From the NCBI GenBank assembly GCA_017380575.1, contig JAFODS010000046.1, positions 62,001 through 126,000 of the forward strand: 64,000 bases of DNA. Direction: 5' to 3'. The notes under the pieces were generated by a model. That model had not been told where the DNA came from, did no database searches, and was given only the letters and a program-made list of their open reading frames with translations. The position numbers and the translations under genes were made by a program. The stretch's first letter is position 1, and the number at the start of each line of letters is the position of its first letter. Below, piece by piece: positions 16,062 through 25,100 of the stretch. The DNA is from Clostridia bacterium (GTDB lineage Bacteria > Bacillota > Clostridia > Oscillospirales > Acutalibacteraceae).

Positions 16062-19000
16062 ATGAGTACAAAACTGCACAAATGGGAAGACCCTTTGTTT
16101 TTCAAGGAGAACAAGCTCGACGGACACAACCTTGCTCTGCCTCTTGATGCAAGAGACAAGGCTGCTTTTGACGAATCAAAATATAAACTCAGCCTTAACG
16201 GTATCTGGAAGTTTTACTGGCAGATGGGAATAAAGGATGTTCCTGCCTGCTTTGAACAGCCCGGTTTCTATGATGATGAATGGGATGAAATTCCTGTACC
16301 TTCAGTATGGCAGAGTTTCGGATACGGCAAACCGATTTACCTTTGCTCTTTTATGCCTCCTCAGGTTTCAACTGTTGAAAGCGAAATTCCGAAGGTAAGC
16401 CATTGCAAAAACGAAATCGGACTTTACAGAAAAACGTTTACTCTGCCCGAAAACTTTGACGGCAGAAGACTTATTCTTCACTTCGGTGCGGCTAAGTCTG
16501 CTCTCTACGTTTATGTTAACGGAAAATATGTCGGCTATTCTCAGGGTGCTATGACTCCTGCAGAGTTTGATATTACGGATTATGTTGTTGAGGGAGAAAA
16601 CATCCTTGCCGCAAAGGTAATGCGTTTCAGCGACGCTACATATCTTGAAAATCAGGATATGTGGCAGCTTTCGGGTATTTACCGTGAGGTTTATATCGTT
16701 GCTGAGCCTGAAACAACAATCGAGGATATCTATGCCGCTGCAACTCTTGACGAAACAATCACAGACGGTATTCTTGACCTTACCGTTACACTCAGCAAGG
16801 AGGCTAACGTTACCTGCAAGGTAAGCCTTGACGGTAAAGTGATTTACGAGAAAAAGTCAGACGGAAAAACAATCAAGATAAAGCATATTGAAAAGAATGC
16901 ACGCAAGTGGTCAGCAGAAACTCCTGAGCTTTATAAGCTTGAGGTTGCGATTTATGATTCAAGAAAGTGCATTGTTAAAAAGCAGATAAGAATCGGTTTC
17001 AAACGTGTTGAAATCATCGGCAATGTTTATTACGTAAACGGTCAGAAGGTTATCATCAAGGGTGTTAACCGTCACGACTTCCATCCTGACCACGGTTGGG
17101 CAGTGCCGAAGGAAACATTTATCACAGACCTTCACCTTATGAAGAAGGCAAACATCAATGCAATCCGAACAAGCCATTATCCTGATGACCCGTTCTTCTA
17201 TGAGCTTTGCGATGAACTCGGCTTCTATGTAATGGACGAATGCGACGTTGAAACTCACGGTGTAAGAAGAAAGAACGTACCCGGCGATAATCCTCTCTGG
17301 ACAGCGGCAGTCGTTGACAGAGCAGAAAGAATGATTCTCCGCGACAGAAGCCACGCTTGTATCTGCTTCTGGTCACTCGGTAACGAGGCAGGCGACGGCA
17401 CAAACTTCAGCAGAATGAAGGAAGCAATGCTTGAACTCTGCGATTTGTATCCCGTTCACTACGAAGGTGACTTTGATTTTACGAAGTCAGATTTCATCAG
17501 CCGTATGTATCCGACAGAGAGAATCGTCAAGGACCTTGTAAATCAGCACGAAATCAAGACAACTCTTTTTGATAACGTTGCAAATGCTCTTGCTGCAGAC
17601 AACAAGCCTGTTCCCGAAAGCGTTTTCAAAACACATCCTGTTATCTACTGTGAGTATGCCCACTGTATGGAAAACAGCCTCGGCAACCTCAAAGAGTATG
17701 TTGACGATTTTGAAATGTATGACCATATGACAGGCGGTTTCATCTGGGACTATGTTGACCAGTCAATCCGTGTTGTTGAGGACGGTCAGGAAAAATGGCT
17801 CTACGGCGGCGACTTCAAAGAAGGTGGCTCAAGCTACTACTTCTGTGCCAACGGTATTATCGGTGCTGACCGTGTACCGCACCCTGCATATTACGAAGTA
17901 AAGCAGGTTTATTCAAATATCTGTGCTGTTGAGCTTGATAAGGAAAAACAGATTTACGGCATTAACAATAAAAACTATTTTGACTCTCTTGATTATTGCT
18001 ACGCTGTATGGGAAATCACACATGACGGCAAAAAAGTTGAAAGCGGTAAGCTTAACCTTGACGGTACAGCTCCGCAGACTCAGAAGAGTGTTGAAATTCC
18101 TTACAAGAAAAACTTCGGTATCGGTGAATATATTCTCACAATTTCCTTCCGCTACAAGGCAAAGAACGAGTGGCACGCTAAGGATGAGGAAATCAGCTTC
18201 AGCCAGTTTGTTGTAAGCGATATCAAGGAAGAGGATGCACTTCTTCAGGGTGTTGTTTCCTGCAAGGTTATTGACGGTGTTTATAACATCAAAGCAGGCG
18301 AAACAACAGCAAGATTCTATAACGGTGAGCTTGTAGCCCTTGATTTCGGCAAAGGTAACGTGCTTGATACAAGTCTTACTCTCCGTCCGAATTTCTTCCG
18401 TCCGCTTACGGATAATGACGTAAACTATTTCAACTTTGCACCGATGTTCAAACGAATCAATCCGCTTTATACATGGGATTACGTCAGCCGTTTGTTGAAG
18501 CCGAAGCACTTTGAAGTATGGGGACTTTCGGGTTCAATTTATGCTCTTACAAAGTGGTCAACTCCGCTTGCAAAGGATGTTGAAACTCAGTTTATTTTCC
18601 ACGTTGACGGAACAGTTGAACTCAGCCAGAGTATGACAGGTCTTGTTCTTCCGATGATTAAGGCAGGTGTAAGACTCGGCCTTTCAAAGGATTTCACAAA
18701 TGTAGAGTGGTACGGCAGAGGTCCGCACGAAGCATACATCGACAGAAAGACTGGACAGAAGATCGGCAAATACACAGCAACCCCTGAAACTCTTGAACAC
18801 AGATATATGCGTCCGCAGGAAAACGGTAACCGTACAGATACAAGAAGCCTTACAATCACAAATTCACAGGGCTACGGATTCGAAATTTCTGCAGACAAGA
18901 CATTCGATTTCAGCCTTCGTGAATATTCACAGGAAAAGCTTGAAAGTGCAAAGCACCTTTATGAGCTTGTTAAGGACGATTATCTCACACTCAATATCGA

Positions 19001-19115
19001 CCACCGTCAGAGAGGTGTCGGCGGCGATATGCCCGGTAACGCTTGTCTTCATGAGCCATACAAACTCAAGGTAGGCACATACCAGTACAGTGTGAAGATT
19101 AAAGGCGTGAAATAA
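16062..19115 (+). CDS. lacZ: GH2 beta-galactosidase
   Basis: The 1017-residue protein has the five-domain LacZ layout: N-terminal jelly-roll (about 40-220), Ig-like domain, TIM barrel (about 330-630), second Ig-like domain and the C-terminal beta-galactosidase small-chain fold. The acid/base Glu442 lies in WSLGNEAGDG and the nucleophile Glu531 in YCEYAH. Length equals E. coli LacZ closely. It hydrolyses beta-D-galactosides such as lactose or plant and mucin oligosaccharides. No signal peptide, so cytoplasmic. AGGAGG precedes the ATG. No permease or lac-type regulator is adjacent; the next gene encodes a 48-residue membrane peptide. Confidence 0.93.
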   Translation: MSTKLHKWEDPLFFKENKLDGHNLALPLDARDKAAFDESKYKLSLNGIWKFYWQMGIKDVPACFEQPGFYDDEWDEIPVPSVWQSFGYGKPIYLCSFMPPQVSTVESEIPKVSHCKNEIGLYRKTFTLPENFDGRRLILHFGAAKSALYVYVNGKYVGYSQGAMTPAEFDITDYVVEGENILAAKVMRFSDATYLENQDMWQLSGIYREVYIVAEPETTIEDIYAAATLDETITDGILDLTVTLSKEANVTCKVSLDGKVIYEKKSDGKTIKIKHIEKNARKWSAETPELYKLEVAIYDSRKCIVKKQIRIGFKRVEIIGNVYYVNGQKVIIKGVNRHDFHPDHGWAVPKETFITDLHLMKKANINAIRTSHYPDDPFFYELCDELGFYVMDECDVETHGVRRKNVPGDNPLWTAAVVDRAERMILRDRSHACICFWSLGNEAGDGTNFSRMKEAMLELCDLYPVHYEGDFDFTKSDFISRMYPTERIVKDLVNQHEIKTTLFDNVANALAADNKPVPESVFKTHPVIYCEYAHCMENSLGNLKEYVDDFEMYDHMTGGFIWDYVDQSIRVVEDGQEKWLYGGDFKEGGSSYYFCANGIIGADRVPHPAYYEVKQVYSNICAVELDKEKQIYGINNKNYFDSLDYCYAVWEITHDGKKVESGKLNLDGTAPQTQKSVEIPYKKNFGIGEYILTISFRYKAKNEWHAKDEEISFSQFVVSDIKEEDALLQGVVSCKVIDGVYNIKAGETTARFYNGELVALDFGKGNVLDTSLTLRPNFFRPLTDNDVNYFNFAPMFKRINPLYTWDYVSRLLKPKHFEVWGLSGSIYALTKWSTPLAKDVETQFIFHVDGTVELSQSMTGLVLPMIKAGVRLGLSKDFTNVEWYGRGPHEAYIDRKTGQKIGKYTATPETLEHRYMRPQENGNRTDTRSLTITNSQGYGFEISADKTFDFSLREYSQEKLESAKHLYELVKDDYLTLNIDHRQRGVGGDMPGNACLHEPYKLKVGTYQYSVKIKGVK

Positions 19116-19131
19116 AAAGGAGAAATTCAAG

Positions 19132-19278
19132 ATGGGCATTGGCATGATAATAGTTACTTTAATAGTAGCATTTGTGATAGTTTTTTCATTAGGTGCTGTC
19201 CCTGTTATAATCAAATCCTTAAAAGAAGCAAGAGAAGAAAAAGAATATCAGGAAAAGAAGAGAAATCAGAATAAATAA
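19132..19278 (+). CDS. 48-residue membrane peptide downstream of lacZ
   Basis: A short gene starting MGIGMIIVTLIVAFVIVF and ending in a highly charged Lys/Glu tail (EAREEKEYQEKKRNQ). One membrane helix (about 3-27) with a cytoplasmic charged helix. It has its own strong AAAGGAG site at the right spacing, starts 16 bp after the GH2 stop and is followed directly by a terminator, so it is probably real and co-transcribed with the beta-galactosidase gene. Function unknown. Confidence 0.65.
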   Translation: MGIGMIIVTLIVAFVIVFSLGAVPVIIKSLKEAREEKEYQEKKRNQNK

Positions 19279-19282
19279 GTAA

Positions 19283-19313
19283 AGGCGGGTGCAGATGCAC
19301 TCGCCTGTTTTTT
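19283..19313 (+). terminator. Terminator of the lacZ operon
   Basis: An 11-bp GC-rich stem with one G-U pair (19283-19293 with 19296-19306), then six T. Confidence 0.85.
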
Positions 19314-19340
19314 GTAAAAATAGAGTTTATTAGCTATAGA

Positions 19341-19540
19341 TAAATTCGGGTTTGTAGGGGGGCAATTATGACGGTTGCGTTGCAACCTACACCTCATCAG
19401 TCACTTCGTGACAGCTTCCCCTCAAGGGGAAGCCTTGGACTTTCGCAGATTCTCAGCCTTCCCCTTGAGGGGAAGGTGGCATTTTCGCAAGAAAATGACG
19501 GATGAGGTGGAAATCAAAGCGATTGGCCAACCCTGAATTT
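19341..19540. repeat. 200-bp compound palindromic element, MITE-like
   Basis: Outer ends (about 19341-19353 and 19529-19540) are imperfect inverted repeats. Inside, CACCTCATC at 19390-19398 pairs with GATGAGGTG at 19501-19509, and each half carries its own palindrome (19414-19433 and 19457-19476) built around CCCCTCAAGGGG-like cores. No coding capacity. It lies between the lacZ terminator and the lipoprotein promoter, filling the 345-bp gap there. Confidence 0.8.
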
Positions 19541-19565
19541 GCTAGGATGAAGGTTGTTTTTATTG

Positions 19566-19594
19566 TTGACATCCACACATAAAAAATGTATTAT
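19566..19594 (+). promoter_or_regulatory. Sigma-A promoter of the lipoprotein gene
   Basis: TTGACA (19566-19571), 17 bp, TATTAT (19589-19594), 18 bp before the AGGAGG ribosome site. Confidence 0.75.
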
Positions 19595-19623
19595 GTAGTC
19601 ATTCGTCAAAAGGAGGCTTTAAA

Positions 19624-20217
19624 ATGATGAATATAAACAAAGTTAGTACTTTTGCCATTATCATTGCAACAACACTGCTTTTGCTTTCAGGTTGCGGTAA
19701 AAACAATACCTCTGATTACATATCTACCACCTTTGGTACAAGCGAAACATCCACGGTAGAAACAACCGATAAAACTGTGAAAGACACTCAGACGAGCAAC
19801 AGTTCCGCAACACAGGGGAATCGTTTCTGGGTTTATAAAATCGACAATGCAAACTTTATAACTGTCGGTGCTGATTACTCAACAGCAACCAACCTTGTTG
19901 AGCATTTTTCTTTTCATATGGAAATCGACAAAAATTATCCTGATTATGAAAATATGAAGGCTGAGCTTCAGACCTATAAAATTCTTATCGACAGAGAAAA
20001 CGATCCGAAATCGATTAAGTACAGCTATAAGGAAAACGATGACGGAAGTATTGTTTTCGACAGTCATTTTTATAACCTTTGTGCCGACGACAGATTCTCT
20101 CGTGCTGTTTTAATACTGCGTTTTACGGGTGTTGGCTACAACGATGTTGATGAACGTCTTTTTTACATCGACGATATGACTGAACAGTTGAAAGAACACG
20201 GATTTTCAATGCAGTAA
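19624..20217 (+). CDS. Lipoprotein of unknown function
   Basis: A 197-residue protein with a lipoprotein signal: hydrophobic stretch to about residue 21 and lipobox LLSGC, so the mature protein would be anchored by a diacylglyceryl-cysteine near residue 24. A Ser/Thr-rich spacer (about 25-65) leads to a 130-residue soluble domain with many aromatic and acidic residues. No family recognised. Two ATG codons in tandem (19624, 19627) follow AGGAGG; either could be used. Monocistronic. Confidence 0.75.
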   Translation: MMNINKVSTFAIIIATTLLLLSGCGKNNTSDYISTTFGTSETSTVETTDKTVKDTQTSNSSATQGNRFWVYKIDNANFITVGADYSTATNLVEHFSFHMEIDKNYPDYENMKAELQTYKILIDRENDPKSIKYSYKENDDGSIVFDSHFYNLCADDRFSRAVLILRFTGVGYNDVDERLFYIDDMTEQLKEHGFSMQ

Positions 20218-20220
20218 CTA

Positions 20221-20257
20221 AAAACACGGGTATCTCAACGAGATACCCGTGTTTTTT
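20221..20257. terminator. Bidirectional terminator
   Basis: A perfect stem of about 14 bp (20223-20236 with 20240-20253) with a three-base loop, flanked by A on the left and T on the right. It serves the lipoprotein gene and the convergent M20 peptidase gene. Confidence 0.9.
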
Positions 20258-21725
20258 AATCTTTATCTGAAACTTTGATTATGTACTCTCTGAAGAACAC
20301 AACTGCTTCTGCAAGGGAAGCGATGGGGATTCGCTCGTTTGTTGCGTGAGTTGTGAAGAAGAGAGAAAGAGGAACATTGAACGGAGCGAAACGAAGAATA
20401 TTGTCGCAGATTTCGCCGTAACGGTAAGCGTCTGTACCGCCCATTACAAGGTACGGTGCAACAGCAACACCTTCGGGATGGAGGCTGTTTTCGACGCTTT
20501 CAATAGCCTTGAATGCTCTTGAATCTGTCGGAGAGAAAGGCGTTGCTTCCTTACCGTTGAAATGCTCAATGTCGATATCCTTGTATCGGATAACCTTTCT
20601 TACGTGTTTTTCAACATCAGCGATGCTGTCACCCGGAAGAGGACGGAAGTTTACGGTAATGCTCGGTCGCTGCGGAAGAACGTTTGCTGCAGGACTTCCT
20701 TCACACATTGAAACGCTTGTGATTGTTCTGCACATGCTCGCACCCTGCGGAATGAGCTTGAGAATAAACTTAAGCAACGGAATGAACGGAGGATAATTTC
20801 CGATGAAGATTTTTCCGAAGAATGTTGCTCTGCTTGCAAGTGTATCAAGAAGTTCAGACAGGAACGGAAGCCAATGTGACCTGAACTGATTTTTCTCAAG
20901 GTCACGAACAGCGTTTGCAAGCTTCCACATACCACTATGCTTCGGTGCCGCAGATGTATGACCGCCCTTGTCGTGGAGAGTAATCTTCATATCAACATAG
21001 CCTTTTTCTGCTGTGCCGACAGCTGCAAGCTTTGTCTTGATTACGCCTTTGATGTTAAGGTCAATAAGTGCACTGCCTTCGTCAAGAACACTGTCAAGAT
21101 GTACGCCTCTCTCTTTGAGAGTTTTTACGATTGTACCTGCACCTGTGTAAACTGTTGAAACAGTTTCCTCGTTGTGACCGAAGCAAAGGTAAACATCTCG
21201 GTCAGGCTGAAAGCCCTCTGCCATAAGGCTTTCGACAGCTTCCATAACACAGATAAGATGATTTTTCATATCAAGAGCGCCTCTGCCCCATACGAACTCA
21301 CCGTCGATATGACCGCTGAAAGCATCGTACTTCCAATCCTTTTCAGTACCTTCAGAAACGGGAACAACATCCTGATGGGCAAGCATAGCCATCGGCTCAA
21401 GGTCAGGATTTTTTCCTTTCCAAAGATAAAGTAAGCTTGCCTTGTCAACAACTTCCTTGGTTGTGTTCTTGGCAATAAGCGGATAAGTTTTGTCAAGGTA
21501 TTCGTGGAATTTTTCAAATTCCTCCCACTCAACGCCCTCATCTCTTACTCTGGAAATTGTCTTGAACTTAATAGCATCAGAGAGATGCTCTGCCACTTTA
21601 TTTTCGTCGATGTCAACATCGCGGATTTTAACCGTCTGTATCTTTTTCGGCTTAAGCGTTGCGGCTCTTATGAGTGATGCAATAATAATTAATGCCAGTA
21701 CCGCAAGTAAAATTTTCCACCACAT
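20256..21725 (-). CDS. Membrane-anchored M20 family metallopeptidase (PM20D1-like)
   Basis: A 489-residue protein with one N-terminal membrane segment (about 3-22) and an M20 di-zinc peptidase domain. Metal ligands and catalytic residues are visible in MLAHQDVVP, WGRGALDMKN and GHNEE. A dimerisation domain is inserted at about 235-360, and the distal His lies in FFTTHATNERI. M20 members of this length cleave N-acyl amino acids or dipeptides. The hydrophobic N-terminus is not a clear cleavable signal, so membrane orientation is uncertain. It follows the HisI-like gene by 27 bp and may share its transcript. Confidence 0.85.
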   Translation of the reverse strand: MWWKILLAVLALIIIASLIRAATLKPKKIQTVKIRDVDIDENKVAEHLSDAIKFKTISRVRDEGVEWEEFEKFHEYLDKTYPLIAKNTTKEVVDKASLLYLWKGKNPDLEPMAMLAHQDVVPVSEGTEKDWKYDAFSGHIDGEFVWGRGALDMKNHLICVMEAVESLMAEGFQPDRDVYLCFGHNEETVSTVYTGAGTIVKTLKERGVHLDSVLDEGSALIDLNIKGVIKTKLAAVGTAEKGYVDMKITLHDKGGHTSAAPKHSGMWKLANAVRDLEKNQFRSHWLPFLSELLDTLASRATFFGKIFIGNYPPFIPLLKFILKLIPQGASMCRTITSVSMCEGSPAANVLPQRPSITVNFRPLPGDSIADVEKHVRKVIRYKDIDIEHFNGKEATPFSPTDSRAFKAIESVENSLHPEGVAVAPYLVMGGTDAYRYGEICDNILRFAPFNVPLSLFFTTHATNERIPIASLAEAVVFFREYIIKVSDKD

Positions 21726-21752
21726 AATATCATTCCTTCGTTTTTATTCTTC

Positions 21753-22178
21753 TTATTCGTAATCGTCTTCGTAGTCTTCCTTTGAATAATCAAAATTGTC
21801 GTCTATTTCAACTTTACCGAATTTTCTGTGCTTTGAAACACCTCTGCGTGTTCTTGAATAAATTTCGTGAATGTAGCAGGTCTTATAACCTTTTTCTTTT
21901 CTTAAAACAAAGCCAATCTGCTCAACGTAAATCAGAAGCGATTCATAGCTGTTATCCGCTTTGATAGAAACCAGCTTCTGCACCTCACCGGTTTCTTCAC
22001 CGAATTTTTCAACTTCCTTTGTTTCAAGATTGTAGTACCACACACGGTGGCTTTTGAGAGTATAGGCAAAAGCCTCTTTATTCATATATCCGTGCTTGAT
22101 AACCTTACCTGTAAGGCTGTCAACAACGATAACAGGAAGAATATCTCTCATCTTCCAGAGTTTAGTTAAGTCTACCAT
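21753..22178 (-). CDS. HisI-like protein with eroded metal sites
   Basis: A 141-residue stand-alone protein homologous to phosphoribosyl-AMP cyclohydrolase: PVIVVDSLTGKV, YMNKEAF, GEETGEVQKLVSI and LLIYVEQIG align along the domain. HisI uses a DxDxD magnesium site and conserved cysteines including CHxG...SCF. Here the first motif reads ADNSYE, keeping one Asp, and of the CHxG/SCF pair only TCY remains. An acidic tail ends the protein. No other his gene is near; it lies 14 bp after polC and 27 bp before the M20 gene on the same strand. Histidine-pathway activity is unlikely; a nucleotide-binding role is a guess. Confidence 0.7.
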   Translation of the reverse strand: MVDLTKLWKMRDILPVIVVDSLTGKVIKHGYMNKEAFAYTLKSHRVWYYNLETKEVEKFGEETGEVQKLVSIKADNSYESLLIYVEQIGFVLRKEKGYKTCYIHEIYSRTRRGVSKHRKFGKVEIDDNFDYSKEDYEDDYE

Positions 22179-22192
22179 TTAAATCCTCTTTC

Positions 22193-25100
22193 CTAAAAGT
22201 TAAAAAAGCTTATCTGTGTGCTTTCGGGTAAGCCTTCAAGTGCACCGCAGGCATCGAGGGTTTCCATAACGGATTTACTGATTCCTGCTCTCTGCTGAAG
22301 GTCTTCGCGGGACATATACTCGCCCTGACCGTCGTCACGTGCTTTCATCAACGAAACCGCAGCGGCTTCGCCCGTACCTGCCATTGCGGAGAACGGAAGT
22401 CTTATCTTGCCGTCTTCGATAAGGTAGGTGCTTGCGTGCGATTTGTAAATATCAACGGGAAGGAATTCAACTCCGCGGGCCATCATTTCGTTAACAACCT
22501 GCATTGAAGTGTAAATACCTTCTTCCTTTGCCGTTGCTTCGTGTCCCTTTGCCTTGATTTCCTTCATACACGCTTTTACGGCATCTCTGCCCTTCATAAT
22601 TGCTACCGTGTCAAGGTCTTCACCTCGTACGGACATATACGTTGCATAATACTCAATCGGATGATAAATCTTATACCACGCAAGTCGCATAGCGGCAATA
22701 ACGTAAGCTGCAGCGTGAGCCTTCGGGAACATGTACTCAATTTTCATACAAGAGTCAATGTACCATTGCGGAACATTGTGTTCCCTCATCGCGTTCATAT
22801 GGTCTTCCGTAAGAAGCTTTGTCGCATTACCCTTACGGACAATTTCCATAATCTTGAATGCCATATCAGGTTCAAGTCCTTTGTGCATAAGGAAAACCAT
22901 GATATTATCTCGTGTTCCGATAACGTTTGAAATTGTACAGATTCCTTTTTCAATAAGGTCCTGTGCGTTGCCGAGCCAAACACCCGTACCGTGCGAAAGA
23001 CCTGAAATCTGAAGCATATCGGAAAAGTTTTTCGGTTTTGCATCCATAAGCATCTGACGAACAAACGGAGTGCCGAGTTCGGGCAACGAGAGCGTACCCG
23101 TTTCACATTCAATATCCTCTGCCGTTACGCCTAACGGTTCGGGCGAGGTGAGGAGCTGATAAAGCTTCGGGTCGCAGACATCGGCTTCAAAAACCTTGAT
23201 GCCTGTTGAATCCTCAAGGTGCTTGTAAAGTGTCGGAACATCGTGACCGAGGTTATCAAGCTTGAGGATAGTATCGTGAAGCGAACGGAAATCAAAGTGA
23301 GTTGTTCGAAGTCCGCCTGCAACGTCATCCGCAGGGTGCTGAATCGGGGTGAAATCCTCCGCATCGTTACTTGCGGGGATAACAACCATTCCGCCCGGGT
23401 GCTGTCCTGTTGTTCGTTTAACACCGACACAACCCTGAGTCAGTCTGTCTTCTTCCGCACGGCTGAGGAAAATACCCTTTGCCTCTTCCCATTTTTTAAC
23501 GAAACCGTATGCAGTTTTGTCGGCAACCGTACCGATTGTACCTGCTTTGAAAGTGTGGTCAAGTCCGAAAAGCTCTTCGGTATAACGGTGAGCATAGAAC
23601 TGATATTCACCGCTGAAGTTAAGGTCGATATCGGGCTGTTTGTCGCCCTTGAAGCCGAGGAAAGTTTCGAACGGGATATCGTGACCGTCACGGTGCATCG
23701 GAATATTACAATGCGGACAATCCTTCGGCGGAAGGTCAAAGCCTGAACCAACGGAACCGTCTTCGAAAAATTCGCTGTGCTTACACTGTCTGCAGACATA
23801 GTGAGGCGGAAGCGGATTAACTTCCGAAATACCTGCCGCGTGTGCAACGAAGGAAGAACCAACCGATCCTCGTGAACCGACGTAATATCCGTGCTCTTCG
23901 GAATTATAAACAAGCTTCTGCGCGATCATATAAAGAACACCGAAGCCGTTTGAAATAATTGATTTAAGTTCCTTGTCAAGACGCTTTGCAACGTTTTCGG
24001 GAACAGGATCGCCGTAGTCACGTTTTGTTCTTTCCCAACAGATTCGTGTAAGATCCTCGTCCGCACCGTCAAGGCTCGGAGGGAATGTTCCTCTCGGGAA
24101 GGGTGTTATATCCTTTTCGCACATATCGGCGATTTTATTTGTGTTTGTTATAACAATTTCCTTAGCGGTTTCTTCGCCAAGGTAGCTGAACTCATCAAGC
24201 ATTTCCTGAGTTGTCCGCATATAAAGCGGAGCCTGTTCGGATGCATCCTTGAAGCCCATTGAAGTCATAAGGATTTCACGGTAAACCGCATCCTTTTCCT
24301 CCATAAAGTGAACGTCACCCGTTGCAACAACAAGCTTATTAAGTCTGTCTGCGATAGAGATAAGACGTCTGTTGTGATTCTGAAGGTCAATATCACTTCT
24401 AACGTCATAGAATTTTTCATCAGTCGAGCGAACCATAAATCGGTTGTTGCCGATTGGCTGAACTTCAACGTAATCGTAGAATGATGCAACCTGCATAAGC
24501 TCTTCGTCACTCTTGCCGTCCATCATAACCTGATAAAGCTCACCTGCTTCACAGGCACTGCCGATGATAAGACCTTCGCGAAGCTGCATAAGTCTGTGAC
24601 GCGGAATACGCGGACGCTTTTTGAAGAACTTGAGGTTTGATTCCGTAATCAATTTATAGAGATTTTTAAGTCCCTGAGTGTTTTTTACAAGAATGATAAT
24701 ATGGTACGTTCTCTGACTTCTGACTTCCTCGATATACTCAGTCGGAATTTCATCGCCGTCTTTGAAGTTATATTTCGGATAAAACTCATCGTCGTCAACA
24801 AGGTAACCTTCCATACCGTAGATTATCTTTATTCCTGCCTTTGCTGCCGTGTTACAAGCTTCGGGGAAGCCCTGAACACAGCCGTGGTCAGTAATCGCAA
24901 TTGCTTTCTGACCCCATTCTGCAGCACGGCTTACAAGAGCCTTGGCACTTGTCATACCGTCCATTGTGGACATATTAGTATGAAGGTGAAGCTCAACTCG
25001 TTTTTCGGGGGCTTCATCTTTTTTCTTTATTTTGTCAATGAGCATAATTGCTCTTGCCGTGATTATATAGCTTTTCTGGTATGTGTCCATACTGATAGGA

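Noticed and set aside
19341..19540. CRISPR array
   Set aside because: Only palindromic halves facing each other; no direct repeats with regular spacers.
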